Position numbers and translations under genes: made by a program
From: Gymnopus androsaceus JB14
Taxonomy: Eukaryota; Basidiomycota; Agaricomycetes; Agaricales; Omphalotaceae
Direction of reading: 5' to 3'
Assembly: GCA_009733575.1 (NCBI GenBank)
Contig: ML769462.1
Span: 58,662 to 122,661 of the forward strand
DNA length: 64,000 nt
Shown here: piece by piece, positions 10,355 through 21,640 of the stretch
How positions within the stretch are numbered: the first letter of the stretch is position 1
Layout of the letters: the number at the start of each line of letters is the position of its first letter
The notes under the pieces: model-generated
Databases searched by the model: none
The model's input: only the letters and a program-made list of their open reading frames with translations
Told to the model about the DNA's origin: nothing

Positions 10355-11285
10355 CGTGTCAAATATACATGTTTTATCGATTTTTCTGGCATAAGGAACT
10401 TAATTAAAACGTAGAAATGAAGTTCGGCCCGTGGATCCGAAGCTCGAGTTCAACGTTTGCAACGTTGAGCATGCTCGATCTATGATATATTGAGCCATAA
10501 AAAGTATGTCAGTATGCTCTAGTAGACATGTTTAATTGGTGTATGTATTTGCATTTGCATCGTCTCATACATTATGGAGTTACACGTTGTTCGACGTTGA
10601 AGAAAAAGTATCACTGCAATTGCACCCACATTCACTGCACTTTTCTGCCTTAAAATTTAATAGAAACACAAGTTGGCCCCATAATGAAGAAATAGTCGAG
10701 CTGATTCTTCTCAGACCACTATATCTGCCTTAAGTTGATTTCTTCGCTGGCAAATACGCCCGAAAATGTGAGATTTACAAAATGTCAAGCATCGTCTTGA
10801 CTTACGTTTGACACTTGAGCACAAGTACATCAGGATTAATGATAATTCATACTACGTCTATTATGTTCCGCAAACAGTGCATTTTACCCTGCACTCAACA
10901 ATTTGTTCTGACGTTCATCCAATTTCTGAGTTCTATAGGTTATAGAGCTGCTGCGTATATAAAAATAAGAGAAACGGGATCGTATTAGGGTTTAGGAGAT
11001 ATAAATAAACCATTAAGTATTAATGCGCCTCCACTTGAGTGTGTAGAAATGCCAGGAGACCCAAAGGCGGGCGTAGAGGCGCAATACCGACGGTGCAGGC
11101 GGGAACTTCATAAGTTAAGCGCCCATGGGCAAACGCCTTGCTGATCTTTCTATCAACCTCAAGGTACCGTACGAAACACGACATGCTTGAATCCCTCTGT
11201 AAAAATGCAACGTAACGTTGTTGAAACTGAGGCTACTGCTACTAAGTAGGGCTCAGATTAAAAAGTGTGTTAAAAAGTTGCGCTA
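10355..11285. other. non-coding interval inside the KDZ element
   Basis: AT-rich sequence between the 3' ends of the TET/JBP gene and of the small minus-strand ORF. The short ORFs here have no recognisable protein character. No repeats stand out. Confidence 0.45.
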
Positions 11286-11724
11286 TCATGATTCCATGTA
11301 CCTCCCCTTCCATACGAATTTTCCACTAACACTACATTTCTCAAGCACCCGAACCCTTTTCTCCTTCGCGTCCCACTCCCAAGCATCATCCTCTATTTCC
11401 TCAACTACTTTTACTGCCTGTTGCCTGCGGTTTATTTCAATTGTGCCGTTTCGCATTGGGAGAAAAAGTACACACTGTTGAACTTTCTTGCTTTGCCTAT
11501 GCGCCGCATACTGCGCTATACGCTGATGCTCTTCCGGCGTGACTTTTAAGGATTTCAAACTGGCTAGTGCATTAATCCGTGCCCTTCAGTAAAGTCTGAG
11601 CGAGCAGCAGTACCGACGCAGGCAATGCTTACTCATTCGATTCTCCAGGGTTATTGACTTCGCATTCATGGAAGTAGTCCAGTAGATATTCGTCCGTAAG
11701 CGTTGTGTTTTCAGGCAAAGGCAT
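11286..11724 (-). CDS. small unknown protein of the KDZ element
   Basis: Two exons (11724-11633 and 11559-11286) flank a 73-bp GTAAGC...CCAG intron and encode 121 aa starting MPLPENTTLTDEYLLDY. The C-terminal half is highly charged with many Arg, Lys and Glu, including RQSKKVQQC and an acidic stretch EEIEDDAWEWD. No family is recognised. It lies between the TET/JBP gene and the transposase, on the transposase strand. The start is the first in-frame ATG after an upstream stop. It could be a real accessory gene or a remnant. Confidence 0.45.
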
Positions 11725-11985
11725 GGGCTGTCGGATGGCAGTGTGAAATGGGAGGGATGGTAGTGGGAGAACAGCAGCAATGGGTGTGTGGCGTTAATCT
11801 GTAAAAAATTGTTGGACCAGGTGCAGCATGCAAATCTGAGATATGCAATCTCTGAATTTCATTTTCAGTATGATCAGTTGTTGCAATGTTCGAAACCCTA
11901 GCAGTACATCAAGCTTTGTAGCGGATTATAAAACTTCAGAGAAACTTCATTAAAAAAAACTTCAAGTTACACAGAGACTAAAATG

Positions 11986-14900
11986 TTACTGCACGGAGAT
12001 GTTAGACATAAAGTCTACAATGGCACCTACGCCTTCAGTAAAGTCGTCGTCCTCTTCATCTCCTCCATCATTGGACTCAGGGTCTGGGGCATCTGAGCTA
12101 GCCTCAGGTAGATTTGTATCAACTGTGCCCTTTCGTTTCCCCGGAGAAGGATCACCTGTAAAACCTGGTAAATCGTAGGTCTGGTGAATGCGTGCAAGCA
12201 GCAGCCGGTTCACTGCTTGGCGGCGATGTATGTAGTCGGAGACAGGGCCTAACATTGGCGAATCTGCCAGCCTTTCGAGAACAGTGTTGAAGTGCTTCCC
12301 TTCATCAACTATGGAGGTGTGAAGGCGTCGAATGCCAATGTTGCAGTGTGCAATTTCTTCGCGAGCACGCTGGATTCGACGATGTTGCTTCATGAGGCTG
12401 CGGTTTACTGGTTTGGCCCATGGCTGATCGAAGACACTGTGCCGTGTGTCCTTAAGGATGTTGAATTGGTCAAGGAAGGCGAAATGAGACACCTTTGCCC
12501 AGTCCAAGGTGTCGCGGGGAGGGGTGAGTGCTGATGCAGCAGTGTTGTATGATTTGACAGCGTTTCGAATAGCCTGGGAGCGGCGTTGAAGGGCGTTCGC
12601 TATATGTGTGCGCATCTTGTATCCTGCAACATAAGTATATGGCTCAGCTGAAATCTTAACGTTGCAATTCACATACCTGTGTTGGAAAGATTCATCTTGT
12701 GGAGCTCGAATAGCCGCTGAACCACCAGCTTCTGTAGGTGTTCCAGTGCTTGTCGATACTTACGGGTATTGAGGTACTCCATTGCCCCCTTGTACTCCTG
12801 GTCATGCGGCTCCCATCGACGCTCAACATTCATTGCCGTTTCCATCTGAACGATTTCAAATAGAACCTTGTCCCTCTGCTCAAGAAGGAAGCGACGTCGG
12901 GTTTCTGTTTTCCGGCTTTCAGAGAGGTTGATATTGTACGCAGCGGCGTCAGAAAGGAATTGGTAGTCAGAGGGGGTATGGAGGCGAAAGCTTGTGCTTG
13001 CGTTTTCATAACTGGTGCTATGTTGCGAACTTGAAAATCAGAAAACATATGCAAAATCAAATATCTGAAACGCACTTGATTTCCCTGTACTTTCGAAGCA
13101 GTTCAATGTATGCGACAGCGTGGAGGTCCTCCGAGGTCTCGCTGCCCAGAGTAGATAGGTGGCGCTGTTCGTCATTGAGATACGTATCAATATCTCCCTC
13201 AGTGAGATTCAGTGCCTGAAGGTCGGCCTTGAAAGCGGGAAGTTCAAACTCCAGAATGTCAAGGGCTTGGATGTAGTTGTTGTGTAGCATTGTGGCGAGG
13301 TTTTGATACTTTTCGCGATCCCATTGTTGGAGAAATAGATCAATGAAAATGCGGCGTTGATGAGGACTCATATACCGTGTGATAGAGGCAAGCTGGTTCG
13401 AGGAGGAGAAGAGTCGTTCCAGGGTTTCGAGGTCCTCTAGTCCCATGCCAGGGATGTTGAGAGGGTGAAATTTCTGCTGGCAAATAGCACAGTGGGAGTA
13501 TCCATGAAATGCGTTCACGCAGGTCCGGCACCCTTTCTGCTTGAACTCAGAGCCTAGCGAACTGCTGCGGATTGTGCTGCTGAAGCTGCAGCCAATATCG
13601 TAGCCTAATATCCATGCAGGACCAAAAACCTTGAGTGCTTTTGCTACCATAGCAAGCGGGTATTTTGCTCTGTAAAATAATCGTTGAGTATGCATCAAGA
13701 AGAGAAAATAGAACGCACAGTTCCCCACTCCATATCATATCAGCTACCCACAGTACAAAACCATGCCGACAGGCCATAGCAAAATACCCAGACTCACGGA
13801 ACGCGTCCCACATCTTCTTTTCACTGTCCGCAGCTGCAGCCTTCCAGTTATCGGCACATTCGCGAATTTTGGGGTCTGGGTCTCCGTCGGTTGGGTCTCC
13901 ATGTTCTTCTGGCACCCCGAAGCCTTCTTCGCTGTCTTCGATGGCTGTTTTGGACTGAGAGCGGCGTGCGGGAACTTCGTTGGCAAAAGTATTGACAAAT
14001 TCCTCACTGAGGTAGTAGTCACTCTCGCCAAAGACACGGGTGTCTGCAACTTCACGTTTGCCAATGCCATCCATACGTTTCAGCGAGTTGTTGCCATCAA
14101 CAACAACCATACGGGAGAATGTTAGTGGGGGTTCACCTTCAAGCTAAAATAACGTCAGTTGGATGGGGCGTACTAAGTCCCAGGTTTCATACCTCATAGG
14201 CGCAAGGTGGGCAGCTATTGAGTGCGCGGTAATCTGGTGTATTGTGTCCTAGCTCGGCAGAAACGCGGGTGTTGACCTTCTGTAGTATGGCTAGGTAAAC
14301 GTCGAATGTGTCAGAGAGTGCAGTTCGGTATGAGCGGCGGTATGGGATCTGCAGAGTGGTTAGCGTAAAGTAAAGCAGCATTAAATAAGATTGCCCACAG
14401 CGTATAAATGACAAGTGGTTTTGGCAAAAGCTTCAACACTAAAGTTAGGCTTGAATAATCGGATGGCATAGAAGAGTTCCAGAGTTCGAAGTGAGACAGC
14501 AAGTGAGGGTGATTCAGGTGAAGCTGCAAGATATCCTGCACTGACAAGGGCTGAGGTGGCTTTCGTTTCGCTGTTTCGATGGACAGTTGTTTCGCGAGCG
14601 AGAGAATATACGTCAACAACAGGAATAGAGAACTCCCAACCGGCGGTGGCAGAAGACTGCGGTACAGAAGAGGGGTGATACTTCCAATTGATATAGTGAA
14701 CAACTAGTTCGTCAAGGATGGAAGCCCACGCATCATGGAATCGGTTAATACGCTGCTTCCAGGTGCGCGTGTCTTTGTATTTGCGACGGCCATGCCACTT
14801 GTTAATGCCAACATAGTCGCGTAGGTCTACTACAATACTTTGAGTAGACCTGAGCTCCGTGTCGCTGTCATCATCGCCTGGTTCTCCTCCAACATTGAAA

Positions 14901-15199
14901 TCAAACCCAAGGCCATCAACATCCATAGCATCAGGAATCTGAGGTGTTTCTCCAGAGATATCTTCTAAAGCGTTCTGCAATTCGGTGCTGAGGCCTTGAA
15001 GTGCAGTTAGTGCTGTTCAGTCAGTTATGCATAGTGGAGATGCACCTTGCGATGCTTGCGTTCTTCTTGAATGTGCTTCCGCCCGTTGCTTGGCCATAGC
15101 GCGAGGGCCTAACGTAGAAGCTGCGCCAAGCCCTTTTCCAAACCTCCCACTGCCGACATATGAGCGTACTGTACGCTGAATTGATTCACCTTTCGCCAT
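11986..15199 (-). CDS. KDZ transposase
   Basis: About seven exons can be joined in frame from an ATG at 15199 to the stop at 11986, giving roughly 950 aa. Family hallmarks appear in order. An N-terminal region is followed by CPPC-x-YELEGEPPL (near 14200, part of the cysteine cluster) and then VVVDGNNSLKRM (first catalytic Asp of the RNase H fold, near 14080). Next come CRHGFVLWVADMI, SGELAKYPLA across an intron, GYDIGCSFSST (second Asp, near 13590), and a second zinc-binding portion C-x2-C-x7-H-x2-C-x2-C (CRTCVNAFHGYSHCAICQQ). A long helical C-terminus with FHAP-like WEPHDQEYKGAM ends in an acidic tail. The enzyme cuts and pastes the element through its TIRs with 8-bp duplications. No lesion was found. 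Confidence 0.93.
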
Positions 15200-15338
15200 A
15201 AATCGGGGTGTTGAAAAAGACTACGGAGACGTGAGAGCTCTGCAAGAGCTGCAATCCAAACGCAAAAAATTGAGTCGGTTATATTAAGTCAAGTGGGCAG
15301 GTGGCAGCTAGCAGGAGGAAGGCGGGATGAAGGGCGCG

Positions 15339-15641
15339 AAGGGCGGGATGCCTGATTGCGCAAAGATGCAGACCGGAACTTCGGAAGGCAAGTTTATTGC
15401 CGGAGGAATATCCGTCAAACGGAATCACGCATTCTCTGGCTTATGTGAGGGATCTATGGGTCTATCTGGGCTCCTTCCTAATTGATATTATCTATAGTTA
15501 TTGGTCGAAATATTCGGAGTGTGCGGTAATACGCGAATCAAGGGGAGGGAGCCTGGCATGTGGGGGCCATCATGTCAGGCTTATATGTTTCAGTTGGTGT
15601 GATGTCGAGTTATATGTTTCAGTTGGTGTGATGTCGAGGTG
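15339..15641 (-). repeat. right terminal inverted repeat with 29-bp tandem duplication
   Basis: Reverse complement of the left TIR. The terminal 29-bp unit (TTATATGTTTCAGTTGGTGT...) is present twice in tandem, at 15581-15609 and 15610-15638, followed by GTG. The left TIR has it once. The two units are identical, so the duplication is recent. Confidence 0.92.
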
Positions 15642-15649
15642 CCCTCTCA
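15642..15649. repeat. 8-bp target-site duplication, right (KDZ element)
   Basis: CCCTCTCA, identical to 5158-5165. Confidence 0.9.
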
Positions 15650-15689
15650 CTCCGTTCGAGAGTCGGGGACCCTAATATGGAATGTCCAC

Positions 15690-15902
15690 ATGGCCTTGGT
15701 CGCGTATGGATGTTCCCTATCTTACATGCATTCCAGAATGAGGCACCGTGTGGCCGAGCTCCAAAAAGTGTTGAACAGGGCCAAGCAGGAGGCTGCGATG
15801 ACGGAGAGGAAAACTGTCACGTAGGTGTATTCAGCTTTTTACACCACAAATTCTTACTCTTTTTTCTTTCTTTTCAACAGTGGAACCACGTCAACACGGT
15901 GA
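15690..15902 (+). CDS. possible 50-aa microprotein
   Basis: An ATG at 15690 opens a frame (MALVAYGCSLSYMHSRM...) that can be spliced over a 60-bp GTAGGT...CAACAG intron (15821-15880) to a stop at 15902, giving 50 aa. A short hydrophobic N-terminus is followed by a basic, helix-prone segment with heptad-like Val/Leu spacing (RVAELQKVLNRAKQEAA), the form of small mitochondrial membrane proteins. The family is not recognised. The KDZ element is inserted only 40 bp upstream of the ATG, so the native promoter may be displaced. Confidence is limited by length. Confidence 0.4.
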
Positions 15903-16163
15903 AATGTATATCACTGTATCATGGAATGGATTTAATTGTACACTGAATCGTACACTATCGTACACAAATCGTAGTCGAGTCGTAAAGTTCATAAGTACTA
16001 GTACTGTTGTTACACGGGCGATAAAAGCTCCATCCGTCTCGTAGCCAACGCCAGCGGACTATTAGGCGCTAACTGTTCCGGTGTTCGACTCTCTGCGACA
16101 TCAAAGACCCATTCCCTTCGTAACCGCTTGCACACCTCTCTAAACGAGTCTACGGACCCCTTC

Positions 16164-18550
16164 TCATGAAACCACCATCAGGAAAACACCCTCCTCCGTC
16201 TGCCTCACCACAACCTTGAACTTGACCGCCTTCAAAGCCGACAATATCCCATTCGGATCCCGTACCTCGTCCAATCTACATCTCAAAACACCCAGCCCCT
16301 CCGCATCTTCCAAGATGACCCGCACCTCCATCGCCATCAATAGCCTCCGGCACTCGATTCGCGTAGTTTGAACAGAATGCGTAGAGTATAGCGTGAACAC
16401 CTCTGGCTTGGAAAACTTGAACACGTTGGAGAACCAACCGGAGCCGGTGGACATGGGCGATAGAAATGGCGAGGAGTGAGAGGAGGATGAAGCGGAGGCT
16501 GCGGAGCTAGGAGCAGGAGAAGCCAAAGGCGATACGCGTAAGCTGCGTTTCTTCTTCAGCTTGGACGGTTTCTCTAGCGGAGGACACGTCGGCTCGAGGA
16601 TCTGAACGCGCTTCCCTGCTCCGAGTCCCTGCCAACCACCTTTCCGCAAAGACGACTTTTTTACAACGTCCGCAGCTCCGGATCCAGTTCCAGGTCTAAG
16701 GAACCGCTCGTTCTCCTTGTCCCCAGAGCTAAAGTCGGTGTTGATGGTGGGTCGTTTAGGGCGCTCGACGGTGTCTTTCCGTTTCAACGATAACGGCCGA
16801 GTCGGGAATCGGATAGAGATTGGTGGACTGGATGCGGGGGGTGCTAGGTCGATGTGGTCCCGGGGACGAGAACCGAGGTTCATGGGAGTAAAGGGCACCG
16901 GCGCTGGACCTAATCCAAGCATCGTACTGTCCTTGAATATGTCTTGCATCAAAGCAAGGTTTGGTGACAGGACACCAGCAGGAGTGCCTCCAGTTCTAGC
17001 ATGCAGGACGGAAAGGTGCTCCATGACTTGGCTATAGAATGCCTGAACTTTGGGGTCGTCGGATTCAGGGACGGTGATAGGCGGAAGAGTTGATGAAGAA
17101 GAGGATTGTTCGCAACAGGCGGAGGTTTCAGTTCATCTTCGCTGAAAGTAGATGGCATCAAGTGCGAAGGTCTTTCCATAGGAACTAAAGGAAGCGTCGG
17201 ACGATGCGGCTGACGTCGGTCCTCGATTTCTTCCACCGCGAGCCCGACGAGGGGTCGGAGGACCGTCGCGAGAGGGAATAGAAGAAGGAGACGGACGCAT
17301 TGCGGCTTTTCTAGCATGCTCTGCTTCAGCTCGGGCTTTGGTCTCCTTCTTCAAACGCTTGCGCTCAATCTGCGCCACCTGTTCGTCGTACTCTTCAAGC
17401 CGTTTCCTACGATACTCGAACAGCAGATGATATGCGCCTTTCTGCCAGTTCAGATCGCGGTTAAGAAGACTGTCCTTGAGCTCTTCGTCCGAGGCCTCGC
17501 TGCACAGGGTTCGGAGGCTCCGCAAGAGCTCGACATCAACATCGTCGACAGACTTTAGAGGCCGAGCGATCTTTTCTAGAGAAGGAATACCCCCGTAGGT
17601 GATCTTAGGTTTTTGGGACAAAAAGAAGGGATGCTGCTGGATTTCGGACATGGTGATTCGCCTCTGGGCGTCCTTTGTCAACATCCTCGATATCAGGTCT
17701 TGAGCGTCGGGGTCGATGTCGTCTGTAAAATGCACATCTTTGGTCAAGATCTCATCCTTCAAATCATCTTCGTTTTCAGGATTGAATGGGAGAGTGCACG
17801 TTAGGAGGGCGAAGAGAATGATTCCACACGACCATACGTCGGCCATGGGACCGTTATAGTTGCCATAGCCCGTGACGACTTCAGGAGCACAGTAATGGAG
17901 ACTGCCACATGCAGTGCGGACTATCGAGTCTGGCTGGAAGATTGCGAGCCCAAAGTCAGCGATCTTGATATTGTTTTCGGAATCAACGAGGATATTTTCG
18001 AGTTTGAGGTCTCGATGGGATACGTTGAAGCGATGACAATAACTAACAGCGAGAATGACCTGTTGGAAATAGGATAGCGCCTGAGATAGTGGAATGGTTT
18101 TCTGGCCGGATTCGATAGCATTGGATAAGATAGTCGAGCAGTTCACCGCCCTGAACATATTCGAGAACGAGAAAGAGCTCGTTGGGTAGATCCCAGACGT
18201 CGTAAAGCTTCATAATATTTGGATGCTCGATGAGCTTCATCAAGACAACCTCTCGTCGAAGAGATTGTTCGTGCCGTTCTGCCTCGATTCCAGCAAGGTT
18301 CAAACCTTCAGCACGCGAGCCTAGGAGATTTTTAGGAATGATTTTGATGGCGGCCATTTGTCCGGTTTTGGCGTGTCTTGCGATTCTGACACGACCTATA
18401 AGAAAGAATTTGAGCTTGGAGTAGCTCGCCCAACGCGTAGACAGACAAACCTGAAGCTCCTTGACCGAGAATTCTTCCAAGTTTCCAATAACCTAGCTGC
18501 TTGGGATCGTTATTCTTTCGTGGATCTCGAGGAATTTCAGACAAATTCAT
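16164..18550 (-). CDS. Gin4/Nim1-like (CAMKL) serine/threonine protein kinase
   Basis: From an ATG at 18550 (MNLSEIPRDPRKN) the kinase domain shows the glycine loop LGQGASG-R-V (across an intron), AIKIIPK with the ATP-binding Lys, VSHRDLKLENIL (catalytic loop), IADFGLA (DFG) and HYCAPEVV (APE). A subdomain of basic helices (RKRLEEYDEQVAQIERKRLKKE) and Ser/Pro-rich linkers follow. The C-terminal ~90 residues fit a KA1-type membrane-binding domain (KPEVFTLYSTHSV ... FKVVVRQTEEGVFLMVVS). Such kinases regulate septin ring assembly and the Swe1/Wee1 checkpoint at the cell cortex. Two frame changes cannot be explained by normal introns. One lies in the kinase domain near 18130 (between LLDYL and SNAIESG); the other is a switch near 17150-17260. 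They may be assembly errors, unrecognised tiny introns, or decay. Confidence 0.75.
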
Positions 18551-18699
18551 GGCGATAGAATGTGGATAGTAAGGTGTATAGATAGATAATGGCGTTAGAA
18601 AATGAAGTGATAGAACTTGAGGATGATGGAAGAAGAGAACCAACTCCTGCCGGACTCTCGGTCCGAGTGTGACCGTTCGCGTTTACTGACGGCACGTGT
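18551..18699. other. spacer between the kinase start and the POL1 relic
   Basis: Short non-coding spacer upstream of the kinase ATG. Nothing further is recognised. Confidence 0.3.
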
Positions 18700-21432
18700 C
18701 ATCGCGATCTCATTCGCGACAAGATACAAGTCGCTGCTGCTCTTACAGCTTTGAAGCGATTAAAGCAAGGCGCTGACTACAAATTTGAGCGCGTTTTTGC
18801 CTGTATTCAGCCTCAATTCTTACTTTTTGCATACGACGACGACGTGGCAATATACGACGAAGTCTCTGAAGAATAATACAAGAAAATCGTAAAAGGCAGG
18901 CTCCAGAGGCACGACTTTGTTGAAGATGACGGTGTAGAAGGATATGCTGATAATGGAATGGACATTGGAATGGCAGAGATGAAGCATATCCGGATTCAGA
19001 AGAGAACATTCAGGAGAAATGTACGCATTGAATCATTTTTAATTGGAGAAGTCTGACATTCCCTTGCAGCCAAGAAAAAGGCCAAAGATTCGGGTAGATC
19101 AAAAGCCAAGGCTCCTCCTCCTCCGCCTGTCGTGCCTACTCCTATCAATCAGGAAAAAGATTTCATGCCCAACCTCTTCGGAGAGTTGGACGCCCTTCTA
19201 ACAAAGGCACCCTCAGTCACCAAGTCGCGTAAACGAAAAACATCTCCAGAAAACGATCCGCACGAACCATATCGAAATCGACCTTCCTATCCAGACTCTT
19301 ACCGAAGGACTCGCGCCAGCGACAGAGCGTTTAGCTCACATAGAGGTCAACGATGACTTGTATCTTTTGAAAACATTCATATGGACGCTTTTATGGCTGT
19401 GAATGATGACGACTTGAGCGTTGCTGCTCTCGTCAATCGGCGTAAGGAAGTCAAACACTCGATGAAAACAGACCGAACTGCGACAGATGCAAGAACGTAT
19501 TTCGCCAAAATATATTCTCAGAGTTGACGGTGTTATAGTGGGGTATCAAGCAGAAAGCTTTAAAACTAACGGCTAACAGTATGTACGGATGCTTGGGTTT
19601 CGAATACTCTCGGTTCTACGCATACCAGCTTGCTGCTTTGACTACTCATATGGGCCGAGAAATCTTCAGCATACCAAAGAACTTGCTGAAAGTATGCAGC
19701 TCGATGTAAGCTCCGTCTTTTTATTGTCTTGTTCTATCCCTTTAACACATACGTTTCTATCAGGTTGCATGGTGATACCGACTCGCTCTTCGTCAACTCC
19801 AATCACTACAGAACTTTCCGACGCTATTCGAATATCAGAGGAATTCAAAAAAAGTTGACAATAAACGATACGATAAACATCGAGATTGATCTCAATGTGA
19901 TCTTCCAGCGGCTTCTGTTACTACAGGAAAAGAAATACGCTGCAGTCAAGATGGAGAACGCGACCTCGACTCGATTGAACTTAAGGGTCTAGACATGAAA
20001 CGTCGAGAGTAAAAACTGTGTTTCGCAGTGCGTATCTTTCTTTGTTCAGTATCTCCGTCCATTTTCATATTGACTCCGAAAATCACTCAGGTATGTTTTG
20101 GGAAGAATCCTCTCCGGCGAAGCTATGGAAATTGTCGTCGAACAGATTCACGAGCTATCTAACTAGCGTCGGTGAGAAAGTTCATGCTGGAACGTACAAG
20201 CTCGATGAATACGTTGATCAACAAGGTGAGAAAGTATTATACGAGCCTCGCTGGAAAAACACTTATCGAACACGATGGAGCGACTTGGCAAGAACCCTGA
20301 AGATTATCAAAAGCAGAGGACAACCACACGTCCAGGTTGCGCTTAGGATGAAAGCCAAGGGTGGTAACGCGCGTGCTGGGGACATAATTCATATATCTTT
20401 TGTTTATCTGAAGGCGAGAAAACGAGCCAGTCTGATAGAGTCAGGCATCGAGATGAGGTTCGCAAAGCCGGGTCTGGATTGAAGATAGGTAACTCTTGTG
20501 CTGGTGTTCTAGCGCGAAAGCATTGCTTATCAGTTTATAGCGAGTACTACCTGTCTCAAGCAGATTCTACCCCCTGTGCAACGACTGTGCGAGGAGATTG
20601 AAGGCATAGATCGAAGCACATCTCGCAGAATGCTTGGTAGGTTTTCTCTTGCTTTCAAGGGACACCGGGTTTAAACTCCTGTTAGGCCTAGGATGTGAAC
20701 AAGTACCGCAATGTCTGTGCTGCTGGCTCTTCAGACGATAAGCATTTTTGCCACATTCGACTCGTTGAAATCTGATAAGGAGCGATACGAGAATGTGGTA
20801 CCATTTAATGTGACGTGCAGGAGCTGTAAAGTAACATTTTCATTCAAGCCACTCAATGATTCAGTATGTATTCTAGTATGGGTTCTTTGTGTATCGACTA
20901 ACATCTTCCGAAGGACTGCTGCCCCGTCCCGAGGGTTGTGTCTGTGCAGGGTGCAAGGCGCCACTTTCAAGACCGAGCCTCCAAGTGCAGATGGAGACAC
21001 CAGTCGAACTGCAGATCTCTCAGTTCTATCAGATATGGGTCGTGTGTTCCAACAGACTTGTGGATTCAGGACACGGATGATCGGTATCCTACGGCCGTAC
21101 ATGTCTGCGTCCAGGATGCGCTAGCAAAATGCTTTGAAGATTGTTCTTTGTTTCTTCTTTTCGCTAGCAGAGGATCTCATTCTTTTCATTTTGCGTTCAG
21201 TATTCCGACGAGATGATGCTCAACCAGCTTCGGTATTACGATTATCTCTTCGACGGCGAGCGGCAGTCAGGAACGCAGCAGGGAATCCGAGCTGGAGAGT
21301 GTCTGTGCTTTAGCAGCTAGGCACTCTGAATCCATGCGAGACATGTTACTGTGCGCTAGGAAATATTTGGATGGGTAGGACTGGAGATGGATAGATCTGA
21401 ATAACTTGTTTGGAAGTACCATGAAGCTGAAA
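18700..21432 (+). pseudogene. POL1: DNA polymerase alpha catalytic subunit pseudogene
   Basis: Pieces in shifting frames follow the order of the Pol alpha catalytic subunit. The N-terminal segment has YDEVSEE, IVKGRLQRHDFVEDDGV and EKDFMPNLFGELDAL (18830-19200). The polymerase core has [19 protein letters not shown] (family-B motif B, about 19554), HGDTDSLFVNS (motif C, about 19765), LLLLQEKKYAAV and HVQVALRMKAKGGNARAGD (about 20325). The C-terminal zinc region (20880-21250) and the terminus (about 21300-21432) follow. Much of the exonuclease and palm region is missing, and stops and frameshifts are frequent. Pol1 is essential, so an intact gene must exist elsewhere. Remnants of introns argue for a genomic duplication rather than a retrocopy. 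Confidence 0.85.
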
Positions 21433-21640
21433 TAAGATGAGCCTCAGGATACATACTGTACTGATCTTTTCATCTAGTAGATTGTATTATCACATCTCAA
21501 TGTTTATCATAGCTGTCTGTAGATTGTTGTACCCTCTCATGTCAATGCGTTTCAAGTTGCTCCTGGCTAGAGAGACCTGTGCCCTCATGATCCTCAACTA
21601 TGACCACGACCAGTGTCACTAATATAGTAACGATTGCTCC

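Larger units (their letters stand above)
5166..15641. mobile_element. complete KDZ (Kyakuja-Dileera-Zisupton) transposon carrying a TET/JBP gene
   Basis: The element spans 10,476 bp. It is bounded by long TIRs (5166-5439 and 15339-15641) that differ by one substitution over 274 aligned bases plus a 29-bp duplication at the right end, and by an 8-bp target duplication. It holds five genes: an HMG-like protein (minus), an RNase H1-N-like protein (minus), a TET/JBP dioxygenase (plus), a small unknown ORF (minus) and the KDZ transposase (minus). The linkage of TET/JBP genes with KDZ transposases in basidiomycetes is established knowledge. Near-identical TIRs and intact frames suggest a recent insertion that may still be able to move, which is an inference. 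Confidence 0.93.

Noticed and set aside
10536..10733. 65-aa plus-strand ORF downstream of TET/JBP
   Set aside because: No splice support, low-complexity AT-rich content and no family resemblance.
12292..12534. Plus-strand ORFs across the KDZ transposase
   Set aside because: Antisense shadows of a well-supported coding exon.
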